Shown: positions 63,604 to 64,000 of the stretch, in pieces | Numbering within the stretch: position 1 is the stretch's first letter | Layout: the number at the start of each line of letters is the position of its first letter | Assembly: GCA_016125085.1 (NCBI GenBank) | Contig: WGMM01000010.1 | Span: 1 to 64,000, forward strand | Direction of reading: 5' to 3' | Source: a bacterium | GTDB lineage: Bacteria; Planctomycetota; Planctomycetia; Isosphaerales; Isosphaeraceae | Length of the DNA stretch: 64,000 nt | Notes under the pieces: generated by a model | The model's database searches: none | What the model was told of the DNA's origin: nothing | Seen by the model: the letters and a program-made list of their open reading frames with translations, nothing else | Made by a program: the position numbers and the translations under genes

Positions 63604-63702
63604 CAGAAACGGTCGCTTCTGCGGAAGAAAGCCTACTAAGGTGGCTGGACGGATTGCTCGCAAGTATCATCCTCAGTGGTTCGCTGTATAATCGCTCCAG
63701 GC
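63604..63702 (+). other. attC-like site 13 (degenerate)
   Basis: CAGAAAC (63604-63610) to about CTCCAGGC (63695-63702); left arm TCGCTTCTGCGGA and right arm GGTTCGCTG pair partly. The end box is poor. Confidence 0.35.
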
Positions 63703-63790
63703 TGGCGTCGGTAGTCCGGCCTGTATCGGCCGATCCGCCTGGTTGCGAGCGGTTCGGGGGCACGCAACACAGTTCACGGAGCACGCACGG

Positions 63791-64000
63791 ATGGCATGGG
63801 TTTATCTCGTCCTTGCCGGTTTGATGGAAATTGGCTGGCCCCTCGGACTGAAGTACGGCTGGAACGCCAGCGGGGTGCGGTTCTGGCCGCTCGTCGGGGC
63901 GGGCCTGTCCATGGCAGCGAGCGGGACGTTCCTGTTCCTGGCTCAGCGGACCATCCCGATGGGCACGGCCTACGCGGTCTGGACGGGCATTGGCTCAGTC
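63791..64000 (+). CDS. Cassette gene 8: SMR-family exporter (SugE/Gdx-type), 3' end cut by window edge
   Basis: The first 70 residues of a small multidrug resistance family protein. The start is the ATG at 63791. The catalytic Glu is present in LAGLMEIGWPLGLKYGW (E13, family E13/E14). Three of the four expected helices are in the window (about 3-20, 33-50 and 57 onwards; LAQRTIPMGTAYAVWTGIG is the helix 2/3 region). The MEIGWP start is typical of SugE/Gdx guanidinium exporters rather than EmrE. SMR genes are common integron cassettes (established knowledge). Confidence 0.85.
   Translation, partial: MAWVYLVLAGLMEIGWPLGLKYGWNASGVRFWPLVGAGLSMAASGTFLFLAQRTIPMGTAYAVWTGIGSV

Larger units (their letters stand above)
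58149..64000 (+). mobile_element. Integron-like gene-cassette array (CALIN-type, no integrase seen)
   Basis: From just after cstA to the window end there are eight short plus-strand ORFs, each framed by imperfect palindromes whose ends match the attC core boxes RYYYAAC (e.g. GCCTAAC at 59174, GCCTGAC at 61343) and GTTRRRY (e.g. GTTAGGC at 62143, GTCAGGC at 59268 and 63468). Each ORF starts 7-89 bp after a GTTRRRY-like box. Diverged copies of one ORF-less segment sit before six of the eight ORFs. No integron integrase is visible and the left neighbour is cstA, so it looks like a cluster of attC sites lacking an integrase, possibly the end of a longer array. Confidence 0.75.

Noticed and set aside
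58149..63702. CRISPR array as explanation for the repeated elements
   Set aside because: Repeat units are over 200 bp, diverged, interleaved with protein genes and carry internal palindromes; CRISPR repeats are 24-48 bp, near-identical and separated by short spacers.
58149..63702. Insertion sequence or transposon remnants as explanation for the repeats
   Set aside because: No transposase frame, no terminal inverted repeats at the outer ends and no target duplications visible. A MITE-like origin is not fully excluded.

Overview
The window is a 64 kb stretch of a GC-rich bacterial chromosome that looks planctomycetal, probably Gemmatales (inference). Supporting signs are a planctomycete-type cytochrome c domain (CLGCH) beside a YVTN-propeller/MauG-like protein, a PEP-CTERM metalloprotease, many secreted orphan proteins, two clpP genes behind trigger factor, weak Shine-Dalgarno use, and mostly short transcription units on both strands.

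Left part (1-20.7 kb): a sugar-phosphate isomerase and a phosphomannose-isomerase-like cupin; a small secreted protein; typA; an XRE regulator with inverted repeats upstream; a small new protein; a large secreted orphan; csrA; a two-gene ABC exporter; a secreted-looking ThDP enzyme; a chrA-like transporter paired with a TIM-barrel isomerase; a FabZ-like dehydratase; trmB; an APH-like kinase; a PEP-CTERM zinc protease; and a cupredoxin protein.

Middle (20.7-45 kb): secreted proteins; fabI; the 5-oxoprolinase operon pxpB-pxpA-pxpC; a lipoprotein; an aspartate-type aminotransferase; fabF with a good promoter; a class II-like cytochrome c; a GT39-like membrane protein; tRNA-Gly(GCC), tig, clpP, clpP; a polysaccharide group (sugar transferase, GT2, GT39-like); and an orphan coiled-coil pair.

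Right part (45-58.1 kb): rsfS and argS; a tight five-gene set (propeller/MauG-like, planctomycete cytochrome, cupin, PhnZ-like HD oxygenase, MFS-like DUF5690 protein); two secreted proteins; and cstA.

Right end (58.14-64.0 kb): directly after cstA the sequence changes to an integron-like cassette array. Eight short co-directional ORFs, ending in a truncated SugE/Gdx-type SMR exporter, each start 7-89 bases after a GTTRRRY-like site. Between them lie imperfect palindromes of 58-112 bp bounded by RYYYAAC-like and GTTRRRY-like boxes, which read as attC sites. Six of the eight ORFs are preceded by a diverged copy of the same ORF-less segment of about 130 bp, each copy carrying its own attC-like site. 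No integrase gene is visible in the window, so the array looks like a cluster of attC sites without an integrase (CALIN). This alternating ORF-less/ORF architecture is the most unusual feature here.
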